From NCBI RefSeq assembly GCF_001634365.1, contig NZ_CP014579.1, positions 3,286,001-3,350,000 of the forward strand: a DNA stretch of 64,000 nucleotides, written 5' to 3'. The DNA is from Paraburkholderia phytofirmans OLGA172. GTDB lineage: Bacteria > Pseudomonadota > Gammaproteobacteria > Burkholderiales > Burkholderiaceae. Position 1 is the stretch's first letter. Each line of letters begins with the position of its first letter. A program made the translations under genes and the position numbers. Positions 44,341 through 53,192 of the stretch are shown in pieces. The notes under the pieces were generated by a model. That model worked only from the letters and a program-made list of their open reading frames with translations, was not told the origin of the DNA and ran no database searches.

Positions 44341-44461
44341 GCTATCGGAGAATGGCGCGGGAGGGGTAGGTGTTTCAAATTACACGTCTCGTTACACACA
44401 AAAACACCGGTAATCTGCCGTCTCAATATAGTGCGTTCACAACTTCCAAGTGAGGCACGTT

Positions 44462-44563
44462 ATGAAAAGAATTTTTGCGCTAATACTGATGGCCGTATGT
44501 CTTGGCAGCGCGTTGGGTGGCTGCATCGTTGTGCCTGCAGGCGGCTACTATCACCGCTATTGA
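44462..44563 (+). CDS. 33-residue lipoprotein
   Basis: ATG 44462, seven bases after GAGG, opens MKRIFALILMAVCLGSALGG and then CIVVPAGGYYHRY before TGA 44561-44563. The lysine/arginine start, hydrophobic core and lipobox LGGC make a complete lipoprotein signal, leaving a mature peptide of about 13 residues with an aromatic YYHRY end. Small entericidin-like or osmotically induced lipoproteins have this build. It is easily missed because of its length. Confidence 0.65.
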   Translation: MKRIFALILMAVCLGSALGGCIVVPAGGYYHRY

Positions 44564-44611
44564 CCGTGTCTGACTCGCGGCGTATTCACCTGCTTGGAGC
44601 CGAGGTTAAAA

Positions 44612-45025
44612 ATGAGCAAGATTGAGCGCCTGCGAATACCCGAAAACGATCAAACGTTCGGCGGCAACAAGATTTTCGACCTTTTCCAGTATTCGCCTGC
44701 TGTGTCGGCGAACGGTCTGGTCTTCATTGCAGGGCAGGTCGGGCTGCGAGCGGACGGGACCATTCCCGCGTCGGCTGAAGAGCAAATCGATTTGGCGTTC
44801 AAGCGTGCAGAAGTCATTCTTCAGCACCTCGGTCTCGACTTCACCGACCTCGTTGAACTGGTTTCATATCACGTGGACGTAGCGTCACAACTCGGCGATT
44901 TCCGGGCCGTAAAGGAGCGGTACATCCGCTCCGACTTCCCTGCATGGACGATTCTCGGTGTGGCATCGCTCGCGCGCCCCGAGTTGTTAGTCGAAGTCAA
45001 GATGATCGCGGCGCTGCGGAAATAA
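44612..45025 (+). CDS. RidA family protein
   Basis: A 137-residue protein of the RidA/YjgF superfamily: FDLFQYSPAVSANGLVFIAG, QVGLRADGTIPASAEEQIDL, AEVILQHLGLDFTDLVELVS and WTILGVASLARPELLVEVKM. Archetypal members deaminate reactive 2-aminoacrylate or imines. The family arginine near the C-terminus appears as ARPELLVE. ATG 44612 follows GAGG with 6 nt spacing. It lies 48 bp after the small lipoprotein gene. Confidence 0.9.
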   Translation: MSKIERLRIPENDQTFGGNKIFDLFQYSPAVSANGLVFIAGQVGLRADGTIPASAEEQIDLAFKRAEVILQHLGLDFTDLVELVSYHVDVASQLGDFRAVKERYIRSDFPAWTILGVASLARPELLVEVKMIAALRK

Positions 45026-45081
45026 CGCCGAAGTCTTGCAGCACGTTGCGTATTGACCCAACCGCAGAGCGGCGACGCGGC

Positions 45082-45555
45082 TTAGACCGTCGCTTCGACA
45101 ATAGCCTGCGCACGAGCCGATCTCATCAGCCCCTCGACCATCTTCGCTTCCGCGTTCGCGATCTCGCTCAACGATGCCACGGACAGTTGTCCGTCCAGAA
45201 TCGCCAGCGCCGTGCAAAGTCGGGCGTACTCGCCATGCGCGAGAATCCAGGCGCCGTCATGATGCTCACGCGCGTCGAGCTGCACCATCGCTGCATGTGC
45301 GCTCTGAATATCGGCAAGAACATCCTCTCCAAGCCCAAGGCGCGCCAACTCTTGCGACACCAGCAAATGCCGGCTCAACGTCAGGTGCAAATCCCGCGAG
45401 CCTCGGCCGCGCCGGAATGCATCAAGGGCGGTGTAGCACTGCAGGAGCATCGCCACGGTGACTGGCTCGTGGGCAGTGCGGCTATAGGTCAGCGCGCGCA
45501 GCAGCGGGGACATGGCCGGCTGGGTGTGCTTACGGACTCGCGATTTACTGGACAT
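45082..45555 (-). CDS. Conserved Burkholderia-type hypothetical protein
   Basis: A 157-residue, mainly helical protein: MSSKSRVRKHTQPAMSPLLR, ALTYSRTAHEPVTVAMLLQC, YTALDAFRRGRGSRDLHLTL and AEAKMVEGLMRSARAQAIVE. A basic N-terminus is followed by an Ala/Leu-rich helical body with few aromatic residues. Similar proteins occur across Burkholderia without assigned role. AAGGAG lies before ATG 45555. The IS66 element inserted 90 bp upstream may have removed its promoter. Confidence 0.7.
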   Translation of the reverse strand: MSSKSRVRKHTQPAMSPLLRALTYSRTAHEPVTVAMLLQCYTALDAFRRGRGSRDLHLTLSRHLLVSQELARLGLGEDVLADIQSAHAAMVQLDAREHHDGAWILAHGEYARLCTALAILDGQLSVASLSEIANAEAKMVEGLMRSARAQAIVEATV

Positions 45556-45695
45556 ATCGATTCAACTCCTTCGCTAACTCTCGGCTTTGCCACCGAATGC
45601 TGTGTTCTTCAGTGGCAAACACCGCCGATGCGCCGGCGGCTTGACAGTAAGCGATCCATCTTCGGCGTCTACCAACTGACGCTCTGAGCGAGGAG

Positions 45696-45732
45696 CATAG
45701 GTGTCCACCTAACATTGAGGTGGACACCTATG
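45696..45732 (+). promoter_or_regulatory. Perfect hairpin covering the tnpA start codon
   Basis: CATAGGTGTCCACCT (45696-45710) and AGGTGGACACCTATG (45718-45732) are exact 15-bp complements around the loop AACATTG. The last three bases are the tnpA ATG, and GAGGAG at 45690-45695 lies just before the stem. When folded, the start codon is paired but placed beside the ribosome site, so the structure likely controls transposase translation. Confidence 0.75.
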
Positions 45733-46239
45733 GCTGACAATAATCCTGAGTTGAGAGTCGTGTTCCAGAGCCGCGATGGGCGCAGGCGCTACGACGAAAA
45801 AGGAAAGCGCGCGCTCATCGAGGCAGCCTTGCAGCCCGGCGTATCCGTTGCCCGTGTTGCGCAGGAGCACGGGCTTAACGCAAATCTGCTGCGCAAGTGG
45901 ATCACCAAGTACCTGATGGCGCGCGAGAAGGCACTCACGCAGGCGCCGCAGGATAGCGGCGCCGACGAACCGCATGGACTGAGTGCTGGGCAAGTCATCG
46001 ACAGTGTACCGGTTGAGATTGTCAATTCGCAGAGGCACCCGGTGACAGAGCAACCTCCCGGCGCCTTTGTGCCGGTCATGCCGGCGCCGTTGCCAATGGC
46101 ACCAGCGTTGGCGATGACGCTCTCGTTACACGTGCGCCTGTCCAACGGCGTTGAGTTCGACCTCGGCAAGGCAAGCATTGATGAGTTGACCACCGTCGTA
46201 CAGATGCTGGGGAGGCTGCCATGTTCCGGTTCGACGTAA
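45730..46239 (+). CDS. tnpA: IS66 family accessory protein TnpA
   Basis: A 169-residue protein. The N-terminal HTH reads YDEKGKRALIEAALQPGVSV, ARVAQEHGLNANLLRKWITK, typical of IS66 OrfA (transposase_8-like). The C-terminus LHVRLSNGVEFDLGKASIDE with LTTVVQMLGRLPC matches the family. ATG 45730 is the natural start (MADNNPEL), inside a hairpin; a TTG 15 bp upstream in the loop is the alternative. It overlaps tnpB by 19 bp. Confidence 0.93.
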   Translation: MADNNPELRVVFQSRDGRRRYDEKGKRALIEAALQPGVSVARVAQEHGLNANLLRKWITKYLMAREKALTQAPQDSGADEPHGLSAGQVIDSVPVEIVNSQRHPVTEQPPGAFVPVMPAPLPMAPALAMTLSLHVRLSNGVEFDLGKASIDELTTVVQMLGRLPCSGST

Positions 46240-46574
46240 GCCTGAAAGTTTACCTCCACCGCGATCCGGTTGATTTCCGCTACGGCATGAACAGTCTCTC
46301 GATCCTCGTCGAGCAGGCCATGCGACTCAATCCAATGGACTCCTCTCTTTACATCTTCGGGAACCGGCGTCGCGACCGCATCAAGATCCTCGGCTGGGAT
46401 GGCAGCGGGTTCTGGCTTATGACGAAGCGACTTGAGGCAGAGCACTTCATCTGGCCCGGCAACAAGACCGAAGTCGTGACCTTGACAACCGATCTGCTGC
46501 ACGCGCTGCTCGACGGCGACGACATTACCACCATCCATCGCCATCCAAGGCGGGAATATCTGCGCGTGAGCTGA
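46221..46574 (+). CDS. tnpB: IS66 family accessory protein TnpB
   Basis: A 117-residue IS66 Orf2 protein: VSLKVYLHRDPVDFRYGMNS, LYIFGNRRRDRIKILGWDGS, GFWLMTKRLEAEHFIWP. It is required with TnpA for IS66 transposition, though its biochemical role is unknown. Its ATG lies within the end of tnpA, so translation is coupled. Confidence 0.95.
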   Translation: MFRFDVSLKVYLHRDPVDFRYGMNSLSILVEQAMRLNPMDSSLYIFGNRRRDRIKILGWDGSGFWLMTKRLEAEHFIWPGNKTEVVTLTTDLLHALLDGDDITTIHRHPRREYLRVS

Positions 46575-46605
46575 ACGCGCGTCAGGCATGCTGGTCTAAC
46601 CCGGC

Positions 46606-48186
46606 ATGCCTGCCCAGATCACGATCTCCGCCGACGAACTCAATGCGTTACTCGCCATGCGGGAGGCGTACGCCACCCTGGAGCGCGCGCATGAAGAAAC
46701 CCGCAGCATGCTGCGTCTGATGACTGCGGAGCGCGACCTGGCCGAGGAACGGCTGCGTGCTTACCGGCGTGATCTGTTTGGAGCAAAGAGCGAAGCACGG
46801 GACTCCGAACAGTTTGGATTGTTCAACGAGGCCGAAGCGCTTGGTGCGAATGCGACACCTGCCCAGGAAGAGACTCCCGGGACGAAGGTCGCGGAGCACA
46901 CACGCAAAAAACGTGGTCACCGCAAGCCGCTTGATCCCAATCTGCCCCGTGAGATTCGCCGGCACGAACTTCCGGAAGCCGAGCGTTTCTGCAGCAACGA
47001 CGGCCATGCGCTGGTGGAGTTCGGCGTTGAAATCAGCGAGCAGCTCGACGTGATTCCGGAACAGGTCCGCGTGATCCAGCATCAGCGGGTCAAGTATGCC
47101 TGCCCGTGCTGTGATCTGGGCATCAAGGTCACGCCGGCGCCGCTGCGCATCATCCCCCGGGGGTTACTGACCGAATCGGCACTCGCGTGGATCGCGGCCG
47201 GCAAATACCAGTTCGGTATGCCGCTGTACCGCCAGGCTGGACTGCTGCGTCGCTTCGGCGGTGATATCTCATCCAACACGATCGCAGCCAGCATGGTTCG
47301 CGTCGGCCTGGCGGCCCAACCAGTGATCAACCTGATGCGCGACGCGCTGCTTGATGCCGAGGTGATCCTGTGCGATGAGACGACCTTCCAGGTGCTCAAG
47401 GAGAAAGGACGAAAGCCACAGACGAAGAGCTATCTGTGGTCACAGATGACGGGCACGGGAATCCCGATCCGTTGCTTTACCTATACGCCGGGGCGTGGTG
47501 CGAAACTGGCCGACAAGTTGTTCACAGGTGTGCGGGAGGGCGCAGTACTGATGACAGATGGCTACGAGCCATACAACGGTATCGCCGAGCGATACAAGCT
47601 TGTGCATCTTGGCTGTGTTGTTCACGCGCGCCGTTACTTCGTCAAAGCAGAAGAAAACGTCCCCAAGGCTGCACGTACGCCAGATCTGCTCGCAACACGC
47701 TTCATCAAGCTGTTTGGCAAGTTGTTTGCCGCCGAGGCACGCAGTCAAACGTGGAGTGCTGACCGGCGTCTGCGCCTACGGCAGCGCTATAGTGCCCACG
47801 TACTCGCGGTCATCAAGGATCTCATGATCAAGCAGTCTCCTGGCGTGCTGCCGCAGAGTCTGCTTGGCAAGGCGCTGACATATCTGCGTGAGCAGTGGCC
47901 GAAGCTGGTTCGTTACATCGAAAACGGTGACTGGCCAATCTCAAACAACGCCTGTGAAAATTCCATTCGCCCCTTCTGCCTGGGACGCCGTGGCTGGCTC
48001 TTCTCGGATACCGTTGACGGCGCTAACGCGAGCGCCAATCTGTATTCTCTTGTTGAAACGGCGAAAGCCAATGGTATCGATCCGTACCGCTATCTGACCT
48101 GGCTGTTTGAACGGCTCCCCCTGGCAAAGACCGTTGATGATTACGACGCCTTGATGCCCTGGAAAATGCCACTCTCCCTGCGCTGA
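46606..48186 (+). CDS. tnpC: IS66 family transposase TnpC
   Basis: A 526-residue DDE transposase. An N-terminal coiled coil (LNALLAMREAYATLERAHEE) is followed by the IS66 zinc-finger region (RFCSNDGHALVEFG; YACPCCDLGIKV) and the catalytic core: first Asp in ILCDETTFQVLKE, second in LMTDGYEPYNGIAERY, Glu in NACENSIRPFCLGRRGWLFS. It ends with PYRYLTWLFERLP and the short IS66 C-terminus. No frameshift or stop, so probably active. Confidence 0.96.
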   Translation: MPAQITISADELNALLAMREAYATLERAHEETRSMLRLMTAERDLAEERLRAYRRDLFGAKSEARDSEQFGLFNEAEALGANATPAQEETPGTKVAEHTRKKRGHRKPLDPNLPREIRRHELPEAERFCSNDGHALVEFGVEISEQLDVIPEQVRVIQHQRVKYACPCCDLGIKVTPAPLRIIPRGLLTESALAWIAAGKYQFGMPLYRQAGLLRRFGGDISSNTIAASMVRVGLAAQPVINLMRDALLDAEVILCDETTFQVLKEKGRKPQTKSYLWSQMTGTGIPIRCFTYTPGRGAKLADKLFTGVREGAVLMTDGYEPYNGIAERYKLVHLGCVVHARRYFVKAEENVPKAARTPDLLATRFIKLFGKLFAAEARSQTWSADRRLRLRQRYSAHVLAVIKDLMIKQSPGVLPQSLLGKALTYLREQWPKLVRYIENGDWPISNNACENSIRPFCLGRRGWLFSDTVDGANASANLYSLVETAKANGIDPYRYLTWLFERLPLAKTVDDYDALMPWKMPLSLR

Positions 48187-48260
48187 TCCGCCGCCAAATC
48201 TACTTCACAAACACCACGCTCGTCCACTACTCAGAGGGACGGCGCTAATGGATCGCTTAC

Positions 48261-49101
48261 GCTTGACAGACCCCTAATTTGAGTCTGTGTAGCCATCATG
48301 GCAAGCAACTATTAAGACAGACTTAAACAACCCAAGTCTGGATTGCGCGTGATATCTCGCCGCGCGCGAGCAAACTTTCCGCTGCGGCGAGGCCGAAATG
48401 CAACGTTGGCATATAGGTTCGGACCGGCTAAATACAAGTCGCATTGGCCCCATCGACGAAAAAAAACCCTATTCCCGCGAGGGAACAGGGCCGGACAGGA
48501 TGGATGAGTCGTACAGGCGCGAGGATGCTTGCCGACCTGTAGCCACCACAAACTAACAAAGCTATTGTTACTTGAACTGCTACTGCTACTGCTGCAACTG
48601 CATTGCAGCTCGGTCCAGCGCCTTCAACATCACCTCGCTGCACCCCCTGATGATCCGCGCGCATTGTTGCTTCGATTGCGCACTATTTGCATTGCTTCGA
48701 CTTCCAACTGCTTTACTGCCCTGCCACGTTAGACAACCGCGGCAAACTGCCATCAACGGTACGGTTCAAAACAACGCGGGGGAAGACCGCGTCGATGGGC
48801 TCGGTGACTTGTCGCTCCATGGAAAACAGTTTATGTGAGCGCCCGGGAACGCAATTGCGCGAAACGAGGGGAATTGGCAGGCCAGTTTGCTGAATCGGCA
48901 CAGCGTGGCGTTTTCGTCAGACGTAATCTGCGCGCAACGCGCTCTGATAACGCGCTCCGCGGCTAGCGAATCGCAAACGCCGCCAAACGCCGCCTACGCC
49001 TGACGCGTCAAGCTTGACGGTGCATTCGTAGCAAGACGGACCGCTGACAAACGGCACCGGGGCGTGGGCCGCACGCGTCAGCGGAAACTCAAGCAAAATG
49101 A
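48261..49101. other. 840-bp gene-free region right of the IS element
   Basis: No frame on either strand has a recognisable motif. It contains a minus-strand terminator at its left side and a CTG/CTA trinucleotide-rich patch near 48575-48600. The terminator implies a minus-strand transcript once ended here; the gene it belonged to is not recognisable. Confidence 0.5.
48459..48490 (-). terminator. Rho-independent terminator on the minus strand without an obvious gene
   Basis: Read on the minus strand, CCCTGTTCCC-TCGC-GGGAATAGGG forms a 10-bp stem with one mismatch and is followed by eight T residues (plus-strand A-run 48459-48466). It is a strong intrinsic terminator. Confidence 0.8.
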
Positions 49102-49488
49102 ATGTCTGACAAGAACGGAACCGCAACGGACCCTGCTATGACCTTTCGCGACACCTCAGCCATCGAGAGCTGGCACGCCCACGTTTACTTCGATTCCGGC
49201 AGCCGCGACGCCGCGTGGACCTTTCGCGAGCAGATTGAAGCGCACTGGAACGGCAAACTGCAAATGGGCCGCTTTCACGAACGCCCGGTCGGGCCACACC
49301 CGATGTGGTCGTATCAGCTCGCGTTCGCGCAGGAGCAGTTCGCCGAACTCGTCGGCTGGCTCACGCTGAATCATGGCGCGCTCGATATTTTTCTACACCC
49401 GAATACCGGCGACGCCTTGCGCGACCACCGCGACGCGGCAATATGGATCGGTCATTCGCATGACCTGGTACTGAGCGCCTTGAACTAA
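49102..49488 (+). CDS. DOPA 4,5-dioxygenase family protein
   Basis: A 128-residue protein of the small DOPA 4,5-dioxygenase family (ring-opening extradiol type). It holds the His-rich motifs ESWHAHVYFDSGSRDAAWTF, MGRFHERPVGPHPMWSYQLA and LDIFLHPNTGDALRDHRDAA, which supply the Fe(II) ligands. ATG 49102 is used; an in-frame ATG 12 codons later (MTFRDTS) would fit the family length equally well. It stands alone. The substrate is inferred from homologues. Confidence 0.88.
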   Translation: MSDKNGTATDPAMTFRDTSAIESWHAHVYFDSGSRDAAWTFREQIEAHWNGKLQMGRFHERPVGPHPMWSYQLAFAQEQFAELVGWLTLNHGALDIFLHPNTGDALRDHRDAAIWIGHSHDLVLSALN

Positions 49489-49538
49489 GGCCAAGACGTT
49501 CTTATAGCATCCATACCCGCGCGCGGGCCGCTGCGCGG

Positions 49539-49850
49539 TCACATATTCGAATACGAACTGCACCAGCCGCGCGCGGCGACCTGCTTGTCGCCGAACAGCG
49601 TGCAGCCACCGTAGGCGTCTGTGGCTTTCCCCTGGAATAGCGAGCAGTTGGCGCAGGTTTGTCCGGCGGCATAGCTCGGGAATTTCGCCCTGTCGACTTT
49701 TGACGCATCCTCTTTATAGCCGACGGCCTGCGCCTTCGGATCGGCTTCGCTCAGTGTGTTCGCGGTGTCGGCGAACGCGACGCGGGACAGCATGAGCGAT
49801 GAGCTCACGCCCACACTCAGCATCAGAAAATGGCGGCGTGAGGTTTGCAT
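49539..49850 (-). CDS. High-potential iron-sulfur protein (HiPIP)
   Basis: A 103-residue exported 4Fe-4S electron carrier. The N-terminus MQTSRRHFLMLSVGVSSSLM carries a twin-arginine motif, so it is folded before export by Tat. Cys66, Cys69, Cys83 and Cys97 (QTCANC, GGC, GWC) are the cluster ligands in the usual HiPIP spacing, and a conserved Tyr (VGYKEDASKVD) is in the N-terminal part. ATG 49850 begins the signal peptide; the longer frame upstream is not used. Confidence 0.93.
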   Translation of the reverse strand: MQTSRRHFLMLSVGVSSSLMLSRVAFADTANTLSEADPKAQAVGYKEDASKVDRAKFPSYAAGQTCANCSLFQGKATDAYGGCTLFGDKQVAARGWCSSYSNM

Positions 49851-50046
49851 AATGGTCCGATTGGAAGTGGGGATGCTCGTCAGAACAGGCCGACTGGGCG
49901 CGCCGAGAAACCGGTAGTTCTGCGCGTGAGTCCCGGCAGGCGCCAACAGTTTTGGCGGTCTGCGAGGATTCTAGCGCGAGCGCCCACTTTCGTGCTGGCG
50001 AGCTTTCAGTTCGCCTCGATCAAGCCGCTTCGGTTCGCTCGCCACG

Positions 50047-50082
50047 GCCTCGATGGCCTTGATGGCCTTGATGGCCTCGGCC
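50047..50082. repeat. Short 9-bp tandem repeat
   Basis: GCCTCGATG-GCCTTGATG-GCCTTGATG-GCCTCGG: three full units and part of a fourth of a 9-bp motif, in the 260-bp gap between the HiPIP and hydroxylase genes. It could vary in number between strains. Confidence 0.6.
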
Positions 50083-50110
50083 GGTTGGAATTCAATCGCC
50101 TCGGGGACGC

Positions 50111-50794
50111 TCACGTTTCGCTCCAGGTACGCAACAGGTTGTGATAGCAGCCCACCAGGCTACGGCGCGCAGCATCGTCGGCATGCGTGGCGTTCAGACG
50201 TTGGATCGCCGTGTCCATATCGAATAGCAACGCGCGCTGCGTGTCGCTGCGCACGAGGCTTTGCACCCAGAAGAAGCTGGCGAGGCGCGCACCGCGCGTG
50301 ACCGGCGTGACCTGATGCAGGCTGGTGGCCGGATACACGATCATGTCGCCCGCCGGCAGCTTGACCTGCTGCACGCCGTAGGTGTCTTCGACAACGAGTT
50401 CGCCGCCGTCGTATTCGCCAGGTTCGGAGATGAACAGCGTCACCGACACATCCGTGCGCAGCTTGACGCCGTTGGGCAGCACCCGCACCGCACCGTCCAC
50501 ATGACTGCCGAACTGCATGCCGCCTTCGTAACGATTGAAGAGTGGCGGGTACACCTGATTCGGCAACACCGCGCTGATGAAAAGCGGGTTGCGCTCGATC
50601 GACGCGAGAATCACATCGCCGAGCTCACGCGCAAGCGGTGAATGCTCGGCGATCTGCTGGTTGCGTTTGACCGGCGCGCCCTGATAACCGGCCGTCGCGC
50701 GGCCGTCGACCCATGCGTCGCCGGCGCTGTCGAGCCGCTCGCGCACAAAGCGCAATTGCTCGGCGTTCAGTACATTCGGAATGTGCAGCAGCAT
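50111..50794 (-). CDS. Fe(II)/2-oxoglutarate PKHD-type hydroxylase (PiuC/YbiX family)
   Basis: A 227-residue dioxygenase. The iron ligands are in [10 protein letters not shown] (His-x-Asp) and [20 protein letters not shown] (distal His and the 2-oxoglutarate Arg). The start [20 protein letters not shown] and the middle [20 protein letters not shown] fit PiuC/YbiX. It lies 77 bp downstream of the TonB-dependent receptor on the same strand, the same order as fiu-ybiX of E. coli, so it likely acts in siderophore-iron uptake under Fur control. Confidence 0.94.
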   Translation of the reverse strand: MLLHIPNVLNAEQLRFVRERLDSAGDAWVDGRATAGYQGAPVKRNQQIAEHSPLARELGDVILASIERNPLFISAVLPNQVYPPLFNRYEGGMQFGSHVDGAVRVLPNGVKLRTDVSVTLFISEPGEYDGGELVVEDTYGVQQVKLPAGDMIVYPATSLHQVTPVTRGARLASFFWVQSLVRSDTQRALLFDMDTAIQRLNATHADDAARRSLVGCYHNLLRTWSET

Positions 50795-50871
50795 CTTGAG
50801 TTTCCTTGGCCTCGTTTAGTCGGCCTGCCGTTTGCGAGAGCGGCAAGCCCGCCGGATCAATGAGGCACGCT

Positions 50872-53064
50872 TCAGAACCGGTAGTCGAACGTCGCCAGCA
50901 GCGTGCGTCCGATACCCGGAACGGAACGGCCACCGTCCGATGGAATCAGCGCGTCATAGTACTGTTTGTTGGTGAGGTTGAGCAGATTCAGACGCACGTC
51001 GTATTTCTTCGCGTGATACGCGGCGGTCGCGTCCCAGCGGGTGTAGCCCGGGACCTGCACGTAGTTCGTATTCGATGCGTAGCGCGGCGACATATAGGTC
51101 GGGCCGCCGCCGATTTCCCAGTGCGGCGTGATCGCATACGTGGTCCAGAGCGTCAACGTATTGCGTGGCGTGTTGGCCGGCACGTGCCCTTGCGTGCCGT
51201 CGAGCGCCTTCAGGATGACGGCGTCCATATACGTGTAGCCGCCGAACACCTGCCACTTGTCGGTGATGTGCCCGGTAACGCCGGCCTGGAAACCATCGAC
51301 GCGAACGTCGCCGTCGAGTTCATATTCAGTCGGCGAAACTTGCGTGCGGGCGTTAGTCATCTCCTCGCGGAAGAACGCGGAGGTCACCGAAATATTGCCG
51401 CCCAGCAGATCCCACTTGCCGCCCACTTCATACGACCTGGTCGACTCCGGCACAAGGTTCTGCGTCAGGTTGGTCACCGTCAAGGCTTCGAGCGACGGAT
51501 CGAACGACGTGCCATACGACACGTAGTACGACTGCCAGTCGGTCGGCTGGTAAATCACACCGGCGCGCACACTGGTGAAGAAGTTGGTTTGACTTGCGTA
51601 AAGCGGCGCCGTGATCGAGTTGTGGATCTGCGCCTGAAAGCGGTCCCAACGCAAACCGCCGATCACCTTCCAGTGTTGGCCGAGCGATATCGTGTCGTTG
51701 AGGTAGGCCGCGATTTCATTCGACCCGGAATCGGCGTGGTTGCCGACAGTCGTGGTCACGCCTGCGGGCGACGACAGATAAGCCGGATCCACCATCGAAA
51801 CGACCGGCAAATTGTTGCGCGTGTACGCCTGGTTCGTGTAACTGTCGTGGCCGAGTTCGAAGCCGGCGATCAGATCATGTTTGAGCGGTCCGGTGTCGAA
51901 CTTGTATTCGAGCATCGTGTCGTTGTACAGCGAGTGGTTTTCGATCACACGATCGTGGCTCTGCAACTTGATGAACAACTGCGACGGCGACAGCGTCGTG
52001 TAGTTGCCGTTAGTCAGCGCGGTGCTGCTGGCGAGCGGGCCCGTCAACACGGCTTGTGGCGCGGTTTCGCGCGCGTCGGTCAGTGAATGCGAGAACTGCG
52101 TCTGGTTGCTCAGGGTGAGACTGTCGGAGAACTTGTGCCTGATCGCGGCGGTGAACGTCTGCACGTCCTGAATCGTGCGGTCGGTGGTAAGGCCATAGAA
52201 CGTGTTTTTCGGCACCGGCGAAGGATATCCGTTCAACGCCTGCACGCCGTAATCCGGCATGTCGTAGTTGTGCTGGATCAGCGCGGAGATCGTCACTTCG
52301 GTCGGCGTGCCGATGCCGAAGCGTACTTCCGGCGCGATGCCGTAGTCCTTGTTCTTCATCACGTCGCGCGTCGAACCCAGACTTTGGCCGAATGCGTTCA
52401 GGCGGATGGCCGCGGTATCCGTCAGCTTATGGTTCACGTCGACGGTGGTGCGATAGCGGTCGTCGGTGCCGACCATTGCCGAGACTTCCGCCGAGTCTTT
52501 CAGGTTCGCTTTCTTGCTGACCTGGTCGATCACGCCGCCGGTCGAACCGCGGCCGAACAACATCGACGACGGGCCGTACAGTACTTCGAGTTCCTCGAGG
52601 TCGAAGGTGTCGCGATAGTACTGGTTGCGATCGCGGAACCCATCCAGATAGATGTCATTCTGTGCGCTAAAGCCGCGCAAATTGATGTTGTTGCCAATCT
52701 GACCGCCTTCGGCCGCGCCGATCGTCACGCCCGGCGCATTGCGCAGCGCATCCTGGAACGACGTGGCGCCTTGTGACGCGAGGACGGCTTTGTTGATGAC
52801 GGTGACGGTCTGCGGGATATCGCGCAACGCAGTGGGCGTCTTGGCGCCGACGCTGGCGCGGTCTGCCTGGAAGTCCTGTTGTTCGGCTTGTGCCGCGACG
52901 CCGATAGCCGGCAAGGTCGCGTTATCGGCCGCCGTATTCGCCGGCGCGTTTTGAGCCGACGGCTGCGATGCGGTTTGCGGCGCGGTCTGCGCGACCGCGG
53001 GCGTGGCGAATGGCACGGCAAAAGCTAGCGCTAACGCTGTCGCCAGCGGCGTGTGATTGAACAT
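50872..53064 (-). CDS. TonB-dependent siderophore receptor (Fiu-like)
   Basis: A 730-residue outer-membrane receptor for catechol-type siderophores. A signal peptide ends in ATPAVAQ (about residue 25), followed by an Ala/Gln/Pro linker, the plug (DIPQTVTVINKAVLASQGAT, GVTIGAAEGGQIGNNINLRG, LEELEVLYGPSSMLFGRGST) and a 22-strand barrel ending in the aromatic LLATFDYRF. A Fur box stands 130 bp upstream of the ATG at 53064. It heads the unit with the PKHD hydroxylase. Confidence 0.95.
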   Translation of the reverse strand: MFNHTPLATALALAFAVPFATPAVAQTAPQTASQPSAQNAPANTAADNATLPAIGVAAQAEQQDFQADRASVGAKTPTALRDIPQTVTVINKAVLASQGATSFQDALRNAPGVTIGAAEGGQIGNNINLRGFSAQNDIYLDGFRDRNQYYRDTFDLEELEVLYGPSSMLFGRGSTGGVIDQVSKKANLKDSAEVSAMVGTDDRYRTTVDVNHKLTDTAAIRLNAFGQSLGSTRDVMKNKDYGIAPEVRFGIGTPTEVTISALIQHNYDMPDYGVQALNGYPSPVPKNTFYGLTTDRTIQDVQTFTAAIRHKFSDSLTLSNQTQFSHSLTDARETAPQAVLTGPLASSTALTNGNYTTLSPSQLFIKLQSHDRVIENHSLYNDTMLEYKFDTGPLKHDLIAGFELGHDSYTNQAYTRNNLPVVSMVDPAYLSSPAGVTTTVGNHADSGSNEIAAYLNDTISLGQHWKVIGGLRWDRFQAQIHNSITAPLYASQTNFFTSVRAGVIYQPTDWQSYYVSYGTSFDPSLEALTVTNLTQNLVPESTRSYEVGGKWDLLGGNISVTSAFFREEMTNARTQVSPTEYELDGDVRVDGFQAGVTGHITDKWQVFGGYTYMDAVILKALDGTQGHVPANTPRNTLTLWTTYAITPHWEIGGGPTYMSPRYASNTNYVQVPGYTRWDATAAYHAKKYDVRLNLLNLTNKQYYDALIPSDGGRSVPGIGRTLLATFDYRF

Positions 53065-53192
53065 GGGAAATCCCGTCAGAAGTGCGTTTGCCAGATCCGC
53101 ATGTTCGACATGGAATCAATGACAAACCGCAATTGGCTGGCTGCCGGTCTCCTGCTTGGAGCAAAGACGACGGGATGGCTGGCTGATGGTTA

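Larger units (their letters stand above)
45647..48260 (+). mobile_element. IS66-family insertion sequence, complete
   Basis: A 2614-bp element bounded by terminal inverted repeats: GTAAGCGATCCAT at 45647-45659 matches the complement of ATGGATCGCTTAC at 48248-48260, and weaker matching continues for about 10 bp more. An exact 8-bp target duplication GCTTGACA lies outside both ends (45639-45646 and 48261-48268), as expected for IS66. It contains the three open genes tnpA, tnpB and tnpC, all intact, so it may be active and the insertion recent. The target site itself is intergenic. Confidence 0.93.

Noticed and set aside
48428..48664. 78-codon minus-strand frame with an Ala/Val run
   Set aside because: It reads through the intrinsic terminator, and the Ala/Val run comes from a CTG/CTA-type repeat.
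50047..50082. Possible CRISPR-like repeat
   Set aside because: Only three 9-bp units with no spacers; a simple tandem repeat.
50806..52086. 426-codon plus-strand frame opposite the TonB receptor
   Set aside because: Shadow of the receptor barrel; the receptor frame has signal peptide, plug and terminal aromatic residue.
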